The notes below the pieces were generated by a model. That model was not told the origin of the DNA and ran no database searches. It saw nothing but the letters and a program-made list of their open reading frames with translations. Made by a program: the position numbers and the translations under genes. 64,000 bases of DNA, taken from assembly GCA_028698995.1 (NCBI GenBank), contig JAQVVM010000009.1, forward strand, positions 10,172 through 74,171, written 5' to 3'. This stretch comes from Bacteroidales bacterium. GTDB lineage: Bacteria > Bacteroidota > Bacteroidia > Bacteroidales > PXBB01. Positions 1 to 11,405 of the stretch are shown piece after piece (the stretch's first letter is position 1; the number at the start of each line of letters is the position of its first letter).

Positions 1-702
1 CCGTTGGGCCGGTAACTCCATTTATTCCGGCTGCGCCTACTGCGCCCGTGGCGCCTATTGCGCCTGTATTACCTATAGCGCCTATAACTCCTGTTACTCC
101 GGTAGCACCTTTGGCTCCGGTATTACCTGTAGCACCTACTGCGCCGGTAACACCATTTGTACCTGCTGCTCCTGTAACACCTATTGGGCCTTGTGAACCG
201 GTATTTCCTATTGGGCCTTGTAAACCTACTGCACCCGTTGGGCCGGTAACTCCATTTATGCCGGCTGCGCCTACTGCGCCTGTAACGCCTATTGCGCCTG
301 TATTACCTATAGCGCCTATAGCTCCTGTTACTCCGGTAGCACCTTTGGCGCCTGTATTACCTGTAGCGCCTACTGCACCGGTAACACCATTTGTCCCTGC
401 TGCGCCTGTTACACCTATTGGGCCTTGTGAACCGGTATTTCCTATCGGGCCTTGTAAACCTACTGCACCCGTTGGGCCGGTAAATCCATTTATTCCGGCT
501 GCGCCTACTGCGCCCGTGGCGCCTATTGCGCCGGTTACTCCGGTAGCGCCTATAGCACCGGTATTACCGGTTAAACCGGTTGCTCCTATAGCACCGGTTG
601 GGCCGGTTGGTCCTGTAGATCCATTAATTCCATCTATACCATTTGTACCTGCTGTACCTGGTAATCCTGTGTTTCCTTGAAGGCCCTGAGGACCTGTTGG
701 GC
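1..702 (-). repeat. 234-bp tandem repeats in the collagen-like stalk
   Basis: The phrase CCGTTGGGCCGGTAA recurs at 1, 235 and (as CCGTTGGGCCGGTAAA) 469, so the period is exactly 234 bp, or 78 residues and 26 Gly-X-Y triplets. Copies 1-234 and 235-468 are almost identical; the third is shorter and diverges after about 570. The unit may continue beyond the left edge. Confidence 0.8.
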
Positions 703-2020
703 CTGTAGCACCAGGGGTGCCCGTTAATCCGGTTGGGCCGGGTGGGCCTATCATGCCCATATCTCCTTCGGGACCGGTTGGGCCGGTTAATCCTGTATTA
801 CCTGTAGCGCCTATTGCACCGGTACTTCCTGTTAAACCGGTTGCGCCTATTGCACCGGTTGGACCGGTTGCTCCGGTTGCTCCATTTATGCCATCAATTC
901 CATTTGGACCGGTAGCACCTGGTAATCCTGTGTTTCCTTGTATGCCTTGAGGACCCGTAGGACCCGTAGCTCCTGGAGAACCTGGTAATCCTGTGTCTCC
1001 TGTTGGACCGATGATGCCCATAGCTCCTTGAGGTCCCGTTGGACCTATTAATCCTGTATCACCCGTAGATCCTGTCAGACCAATATTTCCCTGAGGACCT
1101 TGTGGACCGGTAGCTCCAACATCACCCTGAATGCCTTGAGGACCGGTAGGACCGGTAGCTCCGGAAGAACCTGTTAAGCCGGTAGGGCCTGGAGGACCTA
1201 TCATGCCCATATCTCCTTCCGGGCCGGTAGGGCCGGTTATTCCGCTTAAGCCCATGGGACCGGTTGGACCTACTGCTCCCGCCGGACCTGTTAAGCCTAT
1301 GGGACCTTGTGGGCCTATAGCGGCAACCCAGATGGTGCCGTTAAAATACCAAAATTGAGCATAATCTAAGTCATATACCAGTAATCCATTGGCGGGGGAG
1401 GAAATCGCATTGCGTTCTGAGGTTTTTAATCTTGGAATCAAAATACCTTTGGTGGTACTTTCCAATTCCATTATTGCACTGGGAGCTGTTATCTGAGGAT
1501 TATCGCCTACTTTATAATTTCTTACATCACTAAAGGCTATATTATTTCCATCTAAATCAACAAGACGGTTTCCATTAATAGTACCATCCGCTGTATATAT
1601 GTTATCTCCGCCACTTCCTAATTTTATCCAATAGCCATCTGAAATATCTATTGTCCCTGTTGGATTATAGAAATAGTAAAACCCCGGAGTAACACTGACA
1701 ACTTGTCCCTGACCTGTAAGCGTGCTGCCGGTGCCTACATTATACACAATCATGCCATCAAAGGCTGTTGGAAACATGCTGCCATCCAACAAATCTGTTT
1801 TGAATTCCCATTGGGTTAAATCAGTACGAGGAAAAACAAGACCTTTATTGTTGTTATTTTCAAAAGTAACCGAGGGATCATGATTGGTGGATGCATCAAA
1901 AAACGGGTTTTGATTGGGGATACTGGGATCTACCGGATTTCCTGTGAGAACTTGTGCTTCTGATTTTATCAGAACAAAGCAAATTATAAAAGTTAAAGTG
2001 ATTGACAGTATTTTTTTCAT
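1..2020 (-). CDS. Collagen-like secreted fibre protein, C-terminus cut by window edge
   Basis: Open from ATG at 2020 to the window edge in one frame (673 complete codons, no stop). Residues 1-23 form a signal peptide ending KSEAQ. Residues about 24-115 are the module shared with the two genes at 2720-5839 and 6179-11035 (starts VLTGNP, contains [20 protein letters not shown]). Residues about 115-230 form a linker region typical of Bacteroidota surface proteins ([16 protein letters not shown], then [13 protein letters not shown]). From residue about 232 to the edge the protein is an apparently uninterrupted Gly-X-Y run, about 146 triplets, with Thr very common in the Y position (GPT, GAT, GNT), as in bacterial collagens that are glycosylated on Thr. 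The function is not known; a trimeric surface fibre is inferred. The missing end probably carries the anchoring or trimerising domain. Confidence 0.85.
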   Translation of the reverse strand, partial: MKKILSITLTFIICFVLIKSEAQVLTGNPVDPSIPNQNPFFDASTNHDPSVTFENNNNKGLVFPRTDLTQWEFKTDLLDGSMFPTAFDGMIVYNVGTGSTLTGQGQVVSVTPGFYYFYNPTGTIDISDGYWIKLGSGGDNIYTADGTINGNRLVDLDGNNIAFSDVRNYKVGDNPQITAPSAIMELESTTKGILIPRLKTSERNAISSPANGLLVYDLDYAQFWYFNGTIWVAAIGPQGPIGLTGPAGAVGPTGPMGLSGITGPTGPEGDMGMIGPPGPTGLTGSSGATGPTGPQGIQGDVGATGPQGPQGNIGLTGSTGDTGLIGPTGPQGAMGIIGPTGDTGLPGSPGATGPTGPQGIQGNTGLPGATGPNGIDGINGATGATGPTGAIGATGLTGSTGAIGATGNTGLTGPTGPEGDMGMIGPPGPTGLTGTPGATGPTGPQGLQGNTGLPGTAGTNGIDGINGSTGPTGPTGAIGATGLTGNTGAIGATGVTGAIGATGAVGAAGINGFTGPTGAVGLQGPIGNTGSQGPIGVTGAAGTNGVTGAVGATGNTGAKGATGVTGAIGAIGNTGAIGVTGAVGAAGINGVTGPTGAVGLQGPIGNTGSQGPIGVTGAAGTNGVTGAVGATGNTGAKGATGVTGVIGAIGNTGAIGATGAVGAAGINGVTGPT

Positions 2021-2545
2021 TAAAAATCATGTTTTTATTTATATAAAAATATAAAAATAGTTATTTAAAATATGTCAATATCAAATAAAATAAATTAAAC
2101 AGTATTTGGTTGTATTTTTTGTATAAGTGGTAGTATTTTATTAATACTAGATACGCTGTTGCTTCTTTTTCAACAATTTAAGCAGGTTAATGAGAAATTG
2201 TAATAAATAAGCTTCCAAATATACTTTAAAGAAGCATATTTAGATTTTATACTTTGTAAAACAATAGAACTAAACTTTAGTCACTTGATATAAAACTTTT
2301 TCTGCTTTAAGGGTATTTATATAACGAGGGTATTCTTTTGACAACCCTTACAATGTTTCTTATAGAGAGGTTAATAATGAGTATAAGGGGAAGAAAAGAA
2401 GAAATGATTAATACTACTATCCTTTCCTACAATGCTTATAAACAGGCAATAAACTTCACTTTACAATATTCTAAGTAATCATACCACAATGGTGTATAAA
2501 AGATAGAAGCTTTGGGTTCAAATATAAATACCTATTCCTTTATTC
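2021..2545. other. Gene-free AT-rich spacer
   Basis: This is upstream of the collagen-like gene. I see no open reading frame with credible coding character, no RNA gene and no clear TAnnTTTG box facing the gene at 2020. It may be the decayed body of the gene whose C-terminal end survives at 2546-2716. Confidence 0.5.
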
Positions 2546-2716
2546 TTATTTTTGCAGCTTAAGGGCTTCAATTTCTGTTTGCTGTTGTTCAACAAGGGCT
2601 TTGAGAGAGAGAATCATCTGGTTTTGCTCCTGGATGGCTTTGAATATAGGAATAATTAAAACTTCATCATTTACACTTTGGATTAAGTCTTCATAATCAA
2701 AGAAAAAACACAATGT
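2546..2716 (-). pseudogene. C-terminal remnant of a fibre protein (chaperone domain end and coiled coil)
   Basis: In the minus strand, an open stretch of about 56 codons ends at TAA 2548-2546 and has no in-frame start that makes sense; TAA 2719-2717 closes it upstream. It reads NDEVLIIPIFKAIQEQNQMI followed by a heptad-like Gln/Glu/Leu tail. This matches the end of the S74-type domain of the neighbour ([20 protein letters not shown]), where a short globular end leads into a C-terminal coiled coil. It starts just after the stop codon of the gene at 2720-5839. I read it as the surviving 3' end of another fibre paralogue, lost by recombination or decay; readthrough translation is not supported. 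Confidence 0.6.
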
Positions 2717-2719
2717 TTA

Positions 2720-5700
2720 CTATTTATCTTCCATATTCAATAAATTCTTAATCTCATTAATTTGAGTTTTCAGTTCTTCATTGTCATCTTGAAGCTTTTC
2801 AATAGTGACTTCTTGCTCCTGAATTGCCTTAACAAGTATAGGAATCAACCCAATATAATTTATAGCTTTGTATTCAATAACAGGGTCTTCATCATTTTCA
2901 CCAGGATGTGCTCCTTTTTCAACTAAAGTAGGAAAAACTTCTTCCATTTCCTGAGCAATAAATCCAATCTGATTTCCACTAGCAAAATTCATAAATGGAT
3001 ATTCCTCTGACTTCATGCTGTATGTGACTGGATGAAGCTTAAGAATATTGTTTAAAGCACCACTGTAATCTTCTACGTCTTTTTTAAATTTGATATCAGA
3101 TACTTGTGTCCAGGTGCCGGTATAGCCACCGTTTCCGGAACAATATACGCCATAGTTTACGTTTGCCCCACCAGCATATCCATAAATGCCATATGCAGTG
3201 TTGCCTCTATATGCATACCCGTAAACTGCATAATTGGTTCCGCTCGTATTATTTTTAAAAATCCAATTTCTACTACCATAGACATTACCCGTTCCATTAT
3301 GATCCAGACTGGTATAAATTCCATACATTGCGGACGATGATGTTGATGTGCTATAAACATGTAGCTTTGAAAGAGCACTTGGTATTGTTATTCCAATCCC
3401 CACAATTCCATTCTTCAATACCGTCACAGCGTTGCTTCTTTCATTAGGATCGCCAGGTATTCCATTTCCATTGCCTATTACAAACAGGCGGTCAGCAGGA
3501 TCCCAACTCTCTGTGCTCAGCGCTGTATAATCTGTATTGTATCTCCCAAATACAGTTTCATATCCCGAAGGGGCAGTTGTATAGTGTCCCATTGCAGTGG
3601 AAAAATAACCCGAAGCAGTTGTATTGGTCCCCATTGCTGTTGAATAATGTCCTGAAGCCGTTGCACCATTTCCCATTGCAGTAGATGAACCGCCCGAAGC
3701 GATTGTTGAATATCCCATTGCAGTAGACAAACCTCCAGAAGCAATTGTTGAACATCCCATTGCAGTAGAAAATTGTCCCGAAGCGATTGTTGAATATCCC
3801 ATTGCGGTAGAAACATCGTAAGAAGAGGTTGTTCCATATCCCATTGCAGTAGAAAATTGTCCCGAAGCGACTGTTGAATATCCTATTGCTGTTGAATAAT
3901 TTCCTATTGCTTTGGAATTATAACCCATAGCCACCGAATAATTTCCTATACTATCCTTATCCCATTGAGTTTCGGTTACCCGACCTACTCTAAATGCCGC
4001 TTTATCAGGATACCACATCATGCGGGTACCAGCACCTGAGGCTGGAGTATTGCCCGGGTTTGTCGACTTGTAAGAACCAACAAAAAGCACATTGCCGCCA
4101 CCGGTGGCAGTGCCTGATGTATGTAGCAAAGCGGTAGGTACATCCGCGCCAATCCCTGTATTCCCATTCTTCAATACCGTCATGGCATTGCTTCTTGCTG
4201 AAGGACCTGTGCCATTTCCTATAACAAACAGGCGGTCGGCAGAATTAAAACTGAGTGGGGCAGCCGGGGTATAGTCTGTATTAAAATAACCAATAACTGT
4301 TTCAAATCCTGAAGGGGCATTAGTGTAATATCCCATTGCTGTTGAAAGAATTCCTGAAGCTGTTGTGTTCTCTCCCATTGCTGTTGAGGCCTCTCCTGAA
4401 GCTGTTGTGTAGTATCCCATTGCTGTTGAAAAACTGCGTGAAGCTGTTGTGGAGTAACCCATTGCTGTTGAAGAATATCCATTTGCTTTAGTATTGCCAC
4501 CCATAGCTACAGAATAGTTGCCAATGCTGTCTTTATTCCAGTGTGTTCCTGTTACATGTCCTGCTCTAAAAGCTGCTTTATCAGGATACCACATCATGCG
4601 GGTGCCTGCGCCTGAAACGGGAGGATCTCCGGGTGAAGAGGATTTATATGAACCTGTAAAGAGCACATTCCCTTGTCCTATTCCAGTGCCATTGGTATGT
4701 AGCAGGGCACTTGGTGTTGAAGTTCCAATACCGACATTACCTGTTCTGTATATAGTGTCTGTTGTATTGGCATTACCGGTCCATTTGGGGTCTGTTTCGG
4801 TGAAACCTTCAAAGGCCACATTGTTAAGAGATCGGGTGCTCAGATCGCCGTTGTTGTCAATCATTACGGCATTGGTCTGTGTGCCGGTATTCAAACCTTC
4901 GTGCCTAACAGTGCCGACAGTATGGAAATTGGCCTGCGGAGCATCGGTGCCAACCCCTACACTGTTGTCTTTCACTATAAACACATCAAAAAAGCTTTCA
5001 TTCACAGTGAATTCCCACAAGTCGGCATAAGTGTGACCGCCTGTTTGGGCAAAACTGATATAGACACCAAAACCCATGTCAATATTTGGTGTTATGGCCA
5101 TAGGTGCTGACCAGGAGTTACCGCCGTCGTTGCTGATTTCAATTATATTTGGATTCGGGCCTGCATTCTGAATGCGTACTGCATAATGAGTAGCACCTGA
5201 GGTGTTGTATCCACTGCTGTTCACACTCAAATCATTGAGACCTGTACCGGTAAATACAGCACCGGCCCATGCACCGGGTACGGATATATGCAGTTTACCT
5301 GTCGGAGAAGTTTCTCCAATACCGACATTGGTGCCATTGTTGTAAAGGATGTCATTACCTACCCAGTCGGTACCATCATGTCTCATGGTTTGTCCATCAG
5401 TTCCTTGTGGCGGGATATAACTTGCACTACTAAGCGGCATCCATTGGCCATTTGAAATATCATCCACACCGCTCGGATTATAAAAATAATAAAACCCTGG
5501 TATAACACTTACAACTTGTCCTTGACCTGAAAGTGTAGTGCCGGTGCCTACATTATATACAATCATGCCATCAAAGGCAGTTGGAAACATGCTTCCATCC
5601 AACAAATCGGTAGTGAATTCCCACTGGGTTAAATCAGTTCTCGGAAAAACAAGACCTTTATTGTTGTTGTTTTCAAAAGTAACCGAGGGGTCATGATTGG

Positions 5701-5839
5701 TAGATGCATCAAAAAACGGGTTTTGATTAGGAATACTGGGATCTATCGGATTTCCTGTGAGAACTTGAGCTTGAGTATGAAAGAACAACATGCTGAAAAA
5801 GCAGATCAGAATTGATAACTGTAAATATATATTTTTCAT
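2720..5839 (-). CDS. Fibre protein with YadA-head-like repeats and C-terminal S74 chaperone domain (1039 aa)
   Basis: A signal peptide (residues 1-24, ending FHTQAQ) is followed by the shared module (about 25-135) and a conserved region to about 375. Two long modules come next, each starting with a GIG-type motif, then [19 protein letters not shown] and a KDSIGNYS segment, which leads into 14-residue repeats of the form STAMGYxTxASG (about 445-515 and 640-760) resembling YadA/Hep_Hag heads. After about 910 the S74 (endosialidase-type intramolecular chaperone) domain begins at VSDIKFKKD, with [12 protein letters not shown] typical of the family, and it ends in a coiled coil (about 1005-1039). 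In phage tailspikes this domain drives trimer folding and then cuts itself off before the Ser; release here is inferred. No T9SS sorting domain is visible, so the export route beyond the inner membrane is unclear. Confidence 0.85.
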   Translation of the reverse strand: MKNIYLQLSILICFFSMLFFHTQAQVLTGNPIDPSIPNQNPFFDASTNHDPSVTFENNNNKGLVFPRTDLTQWEFTTDLLDGSMFPTAFDGMIVYNVGTGTTLSGQGQVVSVIPGFYYFYNPSGVDDISNGQWMPLSSASYIPPQGTDGQTMRHDGTDWVGNDILYNNGTNVGIGETSPTGKLHISVPGAWAGAVFTGTGLNDLSVNSSGYNTSGATHYAVRIQNAGPNPNIIEISNDGGNSWSAPMAITPNIDMGFGVYISFAQTGGHTYADLWEFTVNESFFDVFIVKDNSVGVGTDAPQANFHTVGTVRHEGLNTGTQTNAVMIDNNGDLSTRSLNNVAFEGFTETDPKWTGNANTTDTIYRTGNVGIGTSTPSALLHTNGTGIGQGNVLFTGSYKSSSPGDPPVSGAGTRMMWYPDKAAFRAGHVTGTHWNKDSIGNYSVAMGGNTKANGYSSTAMGYSTTASRSFSTAMGYYTTASGEASTAMGENTTASGILSTAMGYYTNAPSGFETVIGYFNTDYTPAAPLSFNSADRLFVIGNGTGPSARSNAMTVLKNGNTGIGADVPTALLHTSGTATGGGNVLFVGSYKSTNPGNTPASGAGTRMMWYPDKAAFRVGRVTETQWDKDSIGNYSVAMGYNSKAIGNYSTAIGYSTVASGQFSTAMGYGTTSSYDVSTAMGYSTIASGQFSTAMGCSTIASGGLSTAMGYSTIASGGSSTAMGNGATASGHYSTAMGTNTTASGYFSTAMGHYTTAPSGYETVFGRYNTDYTALSTESWDPADRLFVIGNGNGIPGDPNERSNAVTVLKNGIVGIGITIPSALSKLHVYSTSTSSSAMYGIYTSLDHNGTGNVYGSRNWIFKNNTSGTNYAVYGYAYRGNTAYGIYGYAGGANVNYGVYCSGNGGYTGTWTQVSDIKFKKDVEDYSGALNNILKLHPVTYSMKSEEYPFMNFASGNQIGFIAQEMEEVFPTLVEKGAHPGENDEDPVIEYKAINYIGLIPILVKAIQEQEVTIEKLQDDNEELKTQINEIKNLLNMEDK
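4575..5750 (-). repeat. Segment nearly identical to 9771-10950
   Basis: About 1.2 kb covering the region after the signal peptide through the first repeated module matches the neighbouring fibre gene almost base for base, including silent positions. The signal peptides on one side and the repeats on the other side differ clearly more. Confidence 0.75.
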
Positions 5840-6178
5840 ATAACAGAAAGTAAAAAAATTTATAGAGAGATGATTTATTAAAACAAGGGAGGTGTTATAA
5901 TCGGTATAAAAAGTAAAATTATTAATTTATTTTTAATTCAACAAAAATTATTTGTTTTTTTTCTAAGCTCATATATTAGATTAAACTCCCAAATTTATGA
6001 GTACATATTACACCATAACAAGTAAAAAGATTTGTATAATCTGGATGGGTAGTAATTGACTTTTTCTAATTCTTAAATCGAAGTTGAGAAATGTAATATA
6101 AAAATCGACTGTTGTGAAACAGCTCTTAGAAATGTAGTGTGTGAGAATTTTCGTAATTTAAATACGAAAAGAACAAGT
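5840..6178. other. Spacer between the two YadA-like fibre genes
   Basis: No gene is seen. A perfect 8-bp inverted repeat (TTTTCGTA at 6148-6155, TACGAAAA at 6163-6170, 7-base loop) lies just after the stop of the gene at 6179-11035. It could act as a weak terminator, but the pairing is AT-rich. No exact TAnnTTTG box facing the gene at 5839 was found; a near match with one extra base lies in the AT-rich stretch near 5940-5950. Confidence 0.45.
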
Positions 6179-9100
6179 TTATTTTTCAACCTGCATTTCA
6201 CTTTGCAAAGCATTAATGTTCAAAAAATTTGAAATTTGAGTCTGCTGTTGTTCAAGCATTTGGTTTAATTGAAGAATATCCTCTTGCAATGTTTTAATAA
6301 TATCTTGCTGTTCATTTACAGCCTGTAATAAAACCGCTGTCATTTTGTCGTAAGCAACAGATTTATAACCATTTTCCTCGGTAACAACAAATTCAGGGAA
6401 TTCGATTTCCAGTTCCTGTGCAATAAATCCGATATGCTTTCCATGACCCTGTACTATTGAGCTGTCCTGTATGAGGTCATATCTGACTCCTCTAAGATTG
6501 GCGATTTTACCCAAAGCATTTTCAATGCTTGTAATATTGGTTTTATACCTCGCATCAGAATTGGTAAGCCAACTGTATCCAGTCTGAACCCTACCGTTGC
6601 CACCGGTTATATCGAGTTTTTGCCCTGGATCAATATTATTGATACCAAGATTTCCGTTCTTAACAGACACATTGCCTCCGTTATAAATAAAAAAATGACC
6701 TTGAGAAACACTAACACCTATTCCAGCTACGTAAGAAGTATTATTATAAAAATCAATGACAGAAAGATCTGTAGATTGTATTCTCATTTTTGCGTGTCCG
6801 GAGGTATTTCTTAAATGTATTAATTCTAATGGTGTATCTGTACCTATACCTACTTTACCATTTTTTAGAATAGTCAAAGCATTACTGCGTGTAGAATTCC
6901 CTTGTCCGTTACCCACAACAAATATTCTGTCATCTGAATCCCATCCGCCGGGACTATTAGCAGTATATTCTGTGTTATACCGTCCAAATACCGATTCATA
7001 TCCGGAAAATGCAGTTAAATTTGTTCCAAAGGTATTAGACATATAACCCTGTGCAATTGTAGAATTGCCAATTGCCATAGCATAATTGCTTGATGCTGCA
7101 TTATTATAGCCGATAGCAACAGAATAATTATTATTAGAACTATTATTATAACCCAAAGCAATAGAACTGGCACCTTTGGCTTTGGAATTGTAACCCATAG
7201 CCAGAGAATATGCACCAATACTGTCCTTATCCCATTGAGTTCCGGATACATATCCAACCCTGAAAGCAGCTTTATCAGGATACCACATCATGCGGGTACC
7301 ACTACCGGTGACAGGAGGATTGCCGGGGGTAGATCTATAAGAGCCTTCAAAAAGCACATTGCCACCTCCTATAGCGGTACTATAAGTATGTAATAAAGCA
7401 TCAGGTGTATCAGTACCGATACCAATATTACCACTCTTTAATACCGTAAAAGCATTACTCCTTGCGAGATCATTCAACCCATTTCCAATAACAAAAAGCC
7501 TGTCTGTGGAAACCCATCCGGATGAACTCTGAGCTGTGTAAGTTGTATTATAGCGCCCTATTACCATTTCGTTTCCAGAAGGGGCAATTGTTTGTTTCCC
7601 CATGGCAGTTGAAACATCCCCTGAGGCAAGAGTACTTTCTCCCATTGCAGTTGAGCTTGTACCTGAAGCAACAGTAACATTGCCATTTGCAAATGACATA
7701 GAACCTGAGGCAATAGTATTATTACCCATCGCTGTGGAAGAGCTTGCTGAGGCTGTAGTGGAAACACCTATGGCAAAAGCATAATAATTAGTAGCTTTAG
7801 TACCTGCGCCCATGGCTGTAGCATAAAAACCAATGGCTTTTGTATTATAACCTGTTGCAAACGAGTAATCTCCTATACTGTCTTTATCCCAGTTTGTTGT
7901 AGGTACATAACCTGCTCTGAAAGCTGCCTTGTCAGGATACCACATCATACGGGTGCCGGTACCTGAAATGGGGGGAGATCCGGGAGATGAGGATTTGAAA
8001 TTACCTGTAAACAGCACATTTCCCCCGCCTGTTGCAGAATCGTTTACATGCAATAAAGCCATAGGAGCGAAAGTACCAATACCGGTTTTACCGTTTTTAA
8101 GAATGGTCAGCGCATTGCTTCTTGCTGAACCAGAGGTGCCGTTTCCAACTACAAAAAGGCGGTCGGTAGCCACCCATGAGGTAGCATTTCCAGAGTAGGT
8201 AGTATTGTAACTTCCGATAACCGTTTCGGATTCTGATACAGCAGTGGTATATGAACCCAAGGCTGTTGACTTGTCTCCATTAGCTATTGTGAAATATCCC
8301 ATAGCCATGGAAGCACCTCCTGATGCAATTGTGCTTGTACCCGTTGCAGTTGAATAAGCTCCTTTAGCCATTGAATTTATCCCGAAAGCAACTGAAAACC
8401 AACCAATGCTGTCTCTATCCCAATATGGTCCATCTGCAGTGCCTGCTCTGAAAGAAGCTTTATCAGGATACCACATCATACGGGTGCCTGCGCCTGAAAC
8501 TGGAGGATTACCAGGAGAAATACCTTTAAATTCTCCCGTAAACAGCACATTTCCGCCACCTGTTGCAGAATCATTTACATGAAGCAAAGCTAAAGGGTTA
8601 AAAGTACCTATACCGGTTTTACCGTTTTTAAGAATAGTCAGCGCATTGCTTCTTGCTGAACCAGAGGTGCCGTTTCCAACTACAAAAAGGCGGTCGGTAG
8701 CCACCCATGAGGTAGCATTTCCAGAGTAGGTAGTATTGTAACTTCCAATAACCGTTTCGGATTCTGATACAGCAGTGGTATATGAACCCAAGGCTGTTGA
8801 CTTATCTCCATTAGCCATTGTGAAATATCCCATAGCCATGGAAGCACCTCCTGATGCAATTGTGCTTGTACCCGTTGCGGTTGAATAAGCTCCTTTAGCC
8901 ATTGAATTTATCCCGAAAGCTACTGAAAACCAACCAATGCTGTCTCTATCCCAATATGGTCCATCTGCAGTGCCTGCTCTGAAAGAAGCTTTATCAGGAT
9001 ACCACATCATACGGGTGCCTGCGCCTGAAACTGGAGGATTACCAGGAGAAATACCTTTAAATTCTCCCGTAAACAGCACATTTCCGCCACCTGTTGCAGA

Positions 9101-11035
9101 ATCATTTACATGAAGCAAAGCTAAAGGGTTAAAAGTACCGATACCGGTTTTGCCGTTTTTAAGAATGGTGAGTGCATTGCTTCTTGCTGAACCAGAGGTG
9201 CCGTTTCCAATTACAAAGAGTCTGTCAGTAGCCACCCAATTGGAGGCGTCTCCTGAGTAAGTCGCACTGTAACTTCCCATAACCGTTTCATAAGCTGAAG
9301 CTGCAGTAGTGTTTGAACCCATTGCTGTTGAAAAATCGCCCGAAGCTGATGTAGCAATTCCCATTGCTGTTGAACTGTTTCCTGAAGCAACAGTTGAATT
9401 CCCAATTGCAGTAGCATAATCGGCTGAAGCTGTGGCTGAGAATCCTAATGCTGTAGATGCGCCTCCTGAAGCAAGGCTGGTATAGCCCAGAGCCATAGAA
9501 GCGTAACCATCTGCCATAGCGAAGAGACCGATTGCAGTAGCGTTATTTGCTGAAGCTGAACTGCTATTTCCAATGGCAGTAGCATAATCGCCTAAAGCTA
9601 TTGAAATTCTGCCAATTGCAATTGATGCATAACCAGAGGCAACACTGTTCTGGCACAATGCGACTGAAGAAAAACCCTTGGCTTTGGTGTCATAGCCAGT
9701 TGCAAACGAATAATTACCCACACTGTCTTTATCCCAAAAAGCGCCCAACACACGCCCAGCTCTGAAAGCAGCTTTATCGGGGTACCACATCATACGGGTG
9801 CCTGCGCCTGAAACGGGAGGATCTCCGGGTGAAGAGGATTTATATGAACCTGTAAAGAGCACATTCCCTTGTCCTGTTCCAGTGCCATTGGTATGTAGCA
9901 GGGCACTTGGTGTTGAAGTTCCAATACCGACATTACCTGTTCTGTATATAGTGTCTGTTGTATTGGCATTACCGGTCCATGTAGGATCGGTTTCTGTGTA
10001 GCCATCGAAAGCCACATTGTTCAGTGTTCTGGTACTTAAATCCCCATTATTGTCAATCATAAGGGTATTGGTTTGGGTGCCGGTATTCAAACCTTCGTGC
10101 CTAACAGTGCCGACAGTATGGAAATTGGCCTGTGGAGCATCGGTGCCAACCCCTACACTGTTGTCTTTCACTATAAACACATCAAAAAAGCTTTCGTTTA
10201 CAGTGAATTCCCACAAGTCGTCATAGGTGTGACCGCCTGTTTGGGCAAAACTGATATAGACACCAAAACCCATGTCAATATTTGGTGTTATGGCCATAGG
10301 TGCTGACCAGGAGTTACCGCCGTCGTTGCTGATTTCAATTATATTTGGATTCGGGCCTGCATTCTGAATGCGTACTGCATAATGAGTAGCACCTGAGGTG
10401 TTGTATCCACTGCTGTTCACACTCAAATCATTGAGACCTGTACCGGTAAATGCAGCACCGGCCCATGCACCGGGTACGGATATATGCAGTTTACCTGTAG
10501 GAGAAGTTTCTCCAATACCGATATTGATGCCATTGTTGAAAAGGATGTCATTACCTACCCAGTCGGTACCATCATGTCTCATGGTTTGTCCATCAGTTCC
10601 TTGTGGAGGGATATAACTTGCGCTACTAAGCGGCATCCATTGGCCATTTGAAATATCATCCACACCGCTCGGGTTATAAAAATAATAAAACCCTGGTATA
10701 ACACTTACAACTTGTCCTTGACCTGAAAGTGTAGTGCCGGTGCCTACATTATATACAATCATGCCATCAAAGGCAGTTGGAAACATGCTGCCATCCAACA
10801 AATCGGTAGTGAATTCCCACTGGGTTAAATCAGTTCTCGGAAAAACAAGACCTTTATTGTTGTTGTTTTCAAAAGTAACTGATGGATCATGATTGGTGGA
10901 TGCATCAAAAAACGGGTTTTGATTGGGAATGGCAGGCTGAACAGGATTACCGGTTAATACCTGAGCTACGGTCTGAAAAATCAACAAGTTAAAAAAGCAG
11001 ATCAGTACAAATAGTTGTAAAAAATTATTTTTCAT
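6179..11035 (-). CDS. Large fibre protein with five repeated modules and S74 chaperone domain (1618 aa)
   Basis: It has the same architecture as the gene at 2720-5839 but with five repeated modules instead of two. After a signal peptide (ending FQTVAQ) and the shared N-terminal region (to about 380), each module has a GIGT motif, LALLHV or similar, [23 protein letters not shown], a run of YadA-head-like 14-residue repeats (SxAxGxxxxAxG), an ETVxGxYN segment and DRLFVxGNG. The second and third modules are an almost exact 177-residue duplication. After about residue 1400 comes a different segment ([12 protein letters not shown]), then the S74 domain from NSDARYKTN (about 1493) with [14 protein letters not shown], and a Gln-rich coiled coil to the end. 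No T9SS signal is seen. A long trimeric surface fibre is the likely product; its ligand is unknown. Confidence 0.85.
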   Translation of the reverse strand: MKNNFLQLFVLICFFNLLIFQTVAQVLTGNPVQPAIPNQNPFFDASTNHDPSVTFENNNNKGLVFPRTDLTQWEFTTDLLDGSMFPTAFDGMIVYNVGTGTTLSGQGQVVSVIPGFYYFYNPSGVDDISNGQWMPLSSASYIPPQGTDGQTMRHDGTDWVGNDILFNNGINIGIGETSPTGKLHISVPGAWAGAAFTGTGLNDLSVNSSGYNTSGATHYAVRIQNAGPNPNIIEISNDGGNSWSAPMAITPNIDMGFGVYISFAQTGGHTYDDLWEFTVNESFFDVFIVKDNSVGVGTDAPQANFHTVGTVRHEGLNTGTQTNTLMIDNNGDLSTRTLNNVAFDGYTETDPTWTGNANTTDTIYRTGNVGIGTSTPSALLHTNGTGTGQGNVLFTGSYKSSSPGDPPVSGAGTRMMWYPDKAAFRAGRVLGAFWDKDSVGNYSFATGYDTKAKGFSSVALCQNSVASGYASIAIGRISIALGDYATAIGNSSSASANNATAIGLFAMADGYASMALGYTSLASGGASTALGFSATASADYATAIGNSTVASGNSSTAMGIATSASGDFSTAMGSNTTAASAYETVMGSYSATYSGDASNWVATDRLFVIGNGTSGSARSNALTILKNGKTGIGTFNPLALLHVNDSATGGGNVLFTGEFKGISPGNPPVSGAGTRMMWYPDKASFRAGTADGPYWDRDSIGWFSVAFGINSMAKGAYSTATGTSTIASGGASMAMGYFTMANGDKSTALGSYTTAVSESETVIGSYNTTYSGNATSWVATDRLFVVGNGTSGSARSNALTILKNGKTGIGTFNPLALLHVNDSATGGGNVLFTGEFKGISPGNPPVSGAGTRMMWYPDKASFRAGTADGPYWDRDSIGWFSVAFGINSMAKGAYSTATGTSTIASGGASMAMGYFTIANGDKSTALGSYTTAVSESETVIGSYNTTYSGNATSWVATDRLFVVGNGTSGSARSNALTILKNGKTGIGTFAPMALLHVNDSATGGGNVLFTGNFKSSSPGSPPISGTGTRMMWYPDKAAFRAGYVPTTNWDKDSIGDYSFATGYNTKAIGFYATAMGAGTKATNYYAFAIGVSTTASASSSTAMGNNTIASGSMSFANGNVTVASGTSSTAMGESTLASGDVSTAMGKQTIAPSGNEMVIGRYNTTYTAQSSSGWVSTDRLFVIGNGLNDLARSNAFTVLKSGNIGIGTDTPDALLHTYSTAIGGGNVLFEGSYRSTPGNPPVTGSGTRMMWYPDKAAFRVGYVSGTQWDKDSIGAYSLAMGYNSKAKGASSIALGYNNSSNNNYSVAIGYNNAASSNYAMAIGNSTIAQGYMSNTFGTNLTAFSGYESVFGRYNTEYTANSPGGWDSDDRIFVVGNGQGNSTRSNALTILKNGKVGIGTDTPLELIHLRNTSGHAKMRIQSTDLSVIDFYNNTSYVAGIGVSVSQGHFFIYNGGNVSVKNGNLGINNIDPGQKLDITGGNGRVQTGYSWLTNSDARYKTNITSIENALGKIANLRGVRYDLIQDSSIVQGHGKHIGFIAQELEIEFPEFVVTEENGYKSVAYDKMTAVLLQAVNEQQDIIKTLQEDILQLNQMLEQQQTQISNFLNINALQSEMQVEK
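8080..9141 (-). repeat. 531-bp tandem duplication inside the fibre gene
   Basis: The phrase GCTGTCTCTATCC occurs at 8408 and again at 8939, giving a period of 531 bp (177 codons, in frame). The two copies differ at only a few bases; one change gives Met instead of Ile in the segment GYFT(M/I)ANGD. Boundaries are approximate. Confidence 0.85.
9771..10950 (-). repeat. Segment nearly identical to 4575-5750
   Basis: This is the partner of the near-identical block in the neighbouring fibre gene. Scattered single-base differences remain (for example the codons around 10000-10060 and 10510-10540). Confidence 0.75.
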
Positions 11036-11103
11036 ATAACTTAAGATTAAAGATGTGTAATGAATGATGAGCTATTAAAAAAGAAAGGACATAATAAGAA
11101 AAA

Positions 11104-11111
11104 CAAAAATA
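11104..11111 (-). promoter_or_regulatory. Putative -7 box of the 1618-aa fibre gene
   Basis: TATTTTTG on the minus strand matches the Bacteroidota consensus TAnnTTTG, about 70 bases upstream of the ATG at 11035. A -33 box is not distinct in the AT-rich background. Confidence 0.4.
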
Positions 11112-11325
11112 TATAAATTTATTAATTAAACAATTAATTTAAAAATTTGAATGTTTTAAAAGGCAGAAAAATTTTTTTGTCTATTTTTAATATGAAAATC
11201 ACTACAATAAAGCTATAGAAAACAAGAAGTATAGAATTTTTAAAGAGGAAATGTATTTTGTACAATTCTGTGTTTAAGTGGCAGTAAAAAATGATATCAC
11301 TTTTTATAATATCAATAAAAACATT

Positions 11326-11333
11326 TATATTTG
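11326..11333 (+). promoter_or_regulatory. Putative -7 box of the NSS transporter
   Basis: TATATTTG fits TAnnTTTG, with a start codon at 11406, giving a leader of roughly 65 bases. The stretch 11036-11405 is otherwise a gene-free divergent promoter region. Confidence 0.5.
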
Positions 11334-11405
11334 TTCCGTATATTTAATCTTAATGTTTGATTTTTAGATAATTATTTATAGTAGTTTTATACTAAATTGT
11401 ATTCT

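Noticed and set aside
48-950. Pro-rich plus-strand reading frames (repeated APVxPV) near the left edge
   Set aside because: They are the antisense of the Gly-X-Y codons of the collagen-like gene, whose frame stays open for 673 codons with a signal peptide and domains.
3560-3930. Regular 42-bp repeats that might look like a CRISPR array
   Set aside because: The repeats encode 14-residue protein units in frame, lack unique spacers and have no cas genes nearby.
3517-4500. Leu/Gln/Trp-rich repeats in other frames within the fibre gene
   Set aside because: They are out-of-frame shadows of the 42-bp YadA-like repeats.
2720-11035. Prophage tail fibre cluster
   Set aside because: S74 domains occur in phage tails, but the proteins have signal peptides and no other phage genes are present.
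11397-11405. TTG start for the NSS transporter
   Set aside because: ATG three codons later gives the usual MTTNKEAW start.
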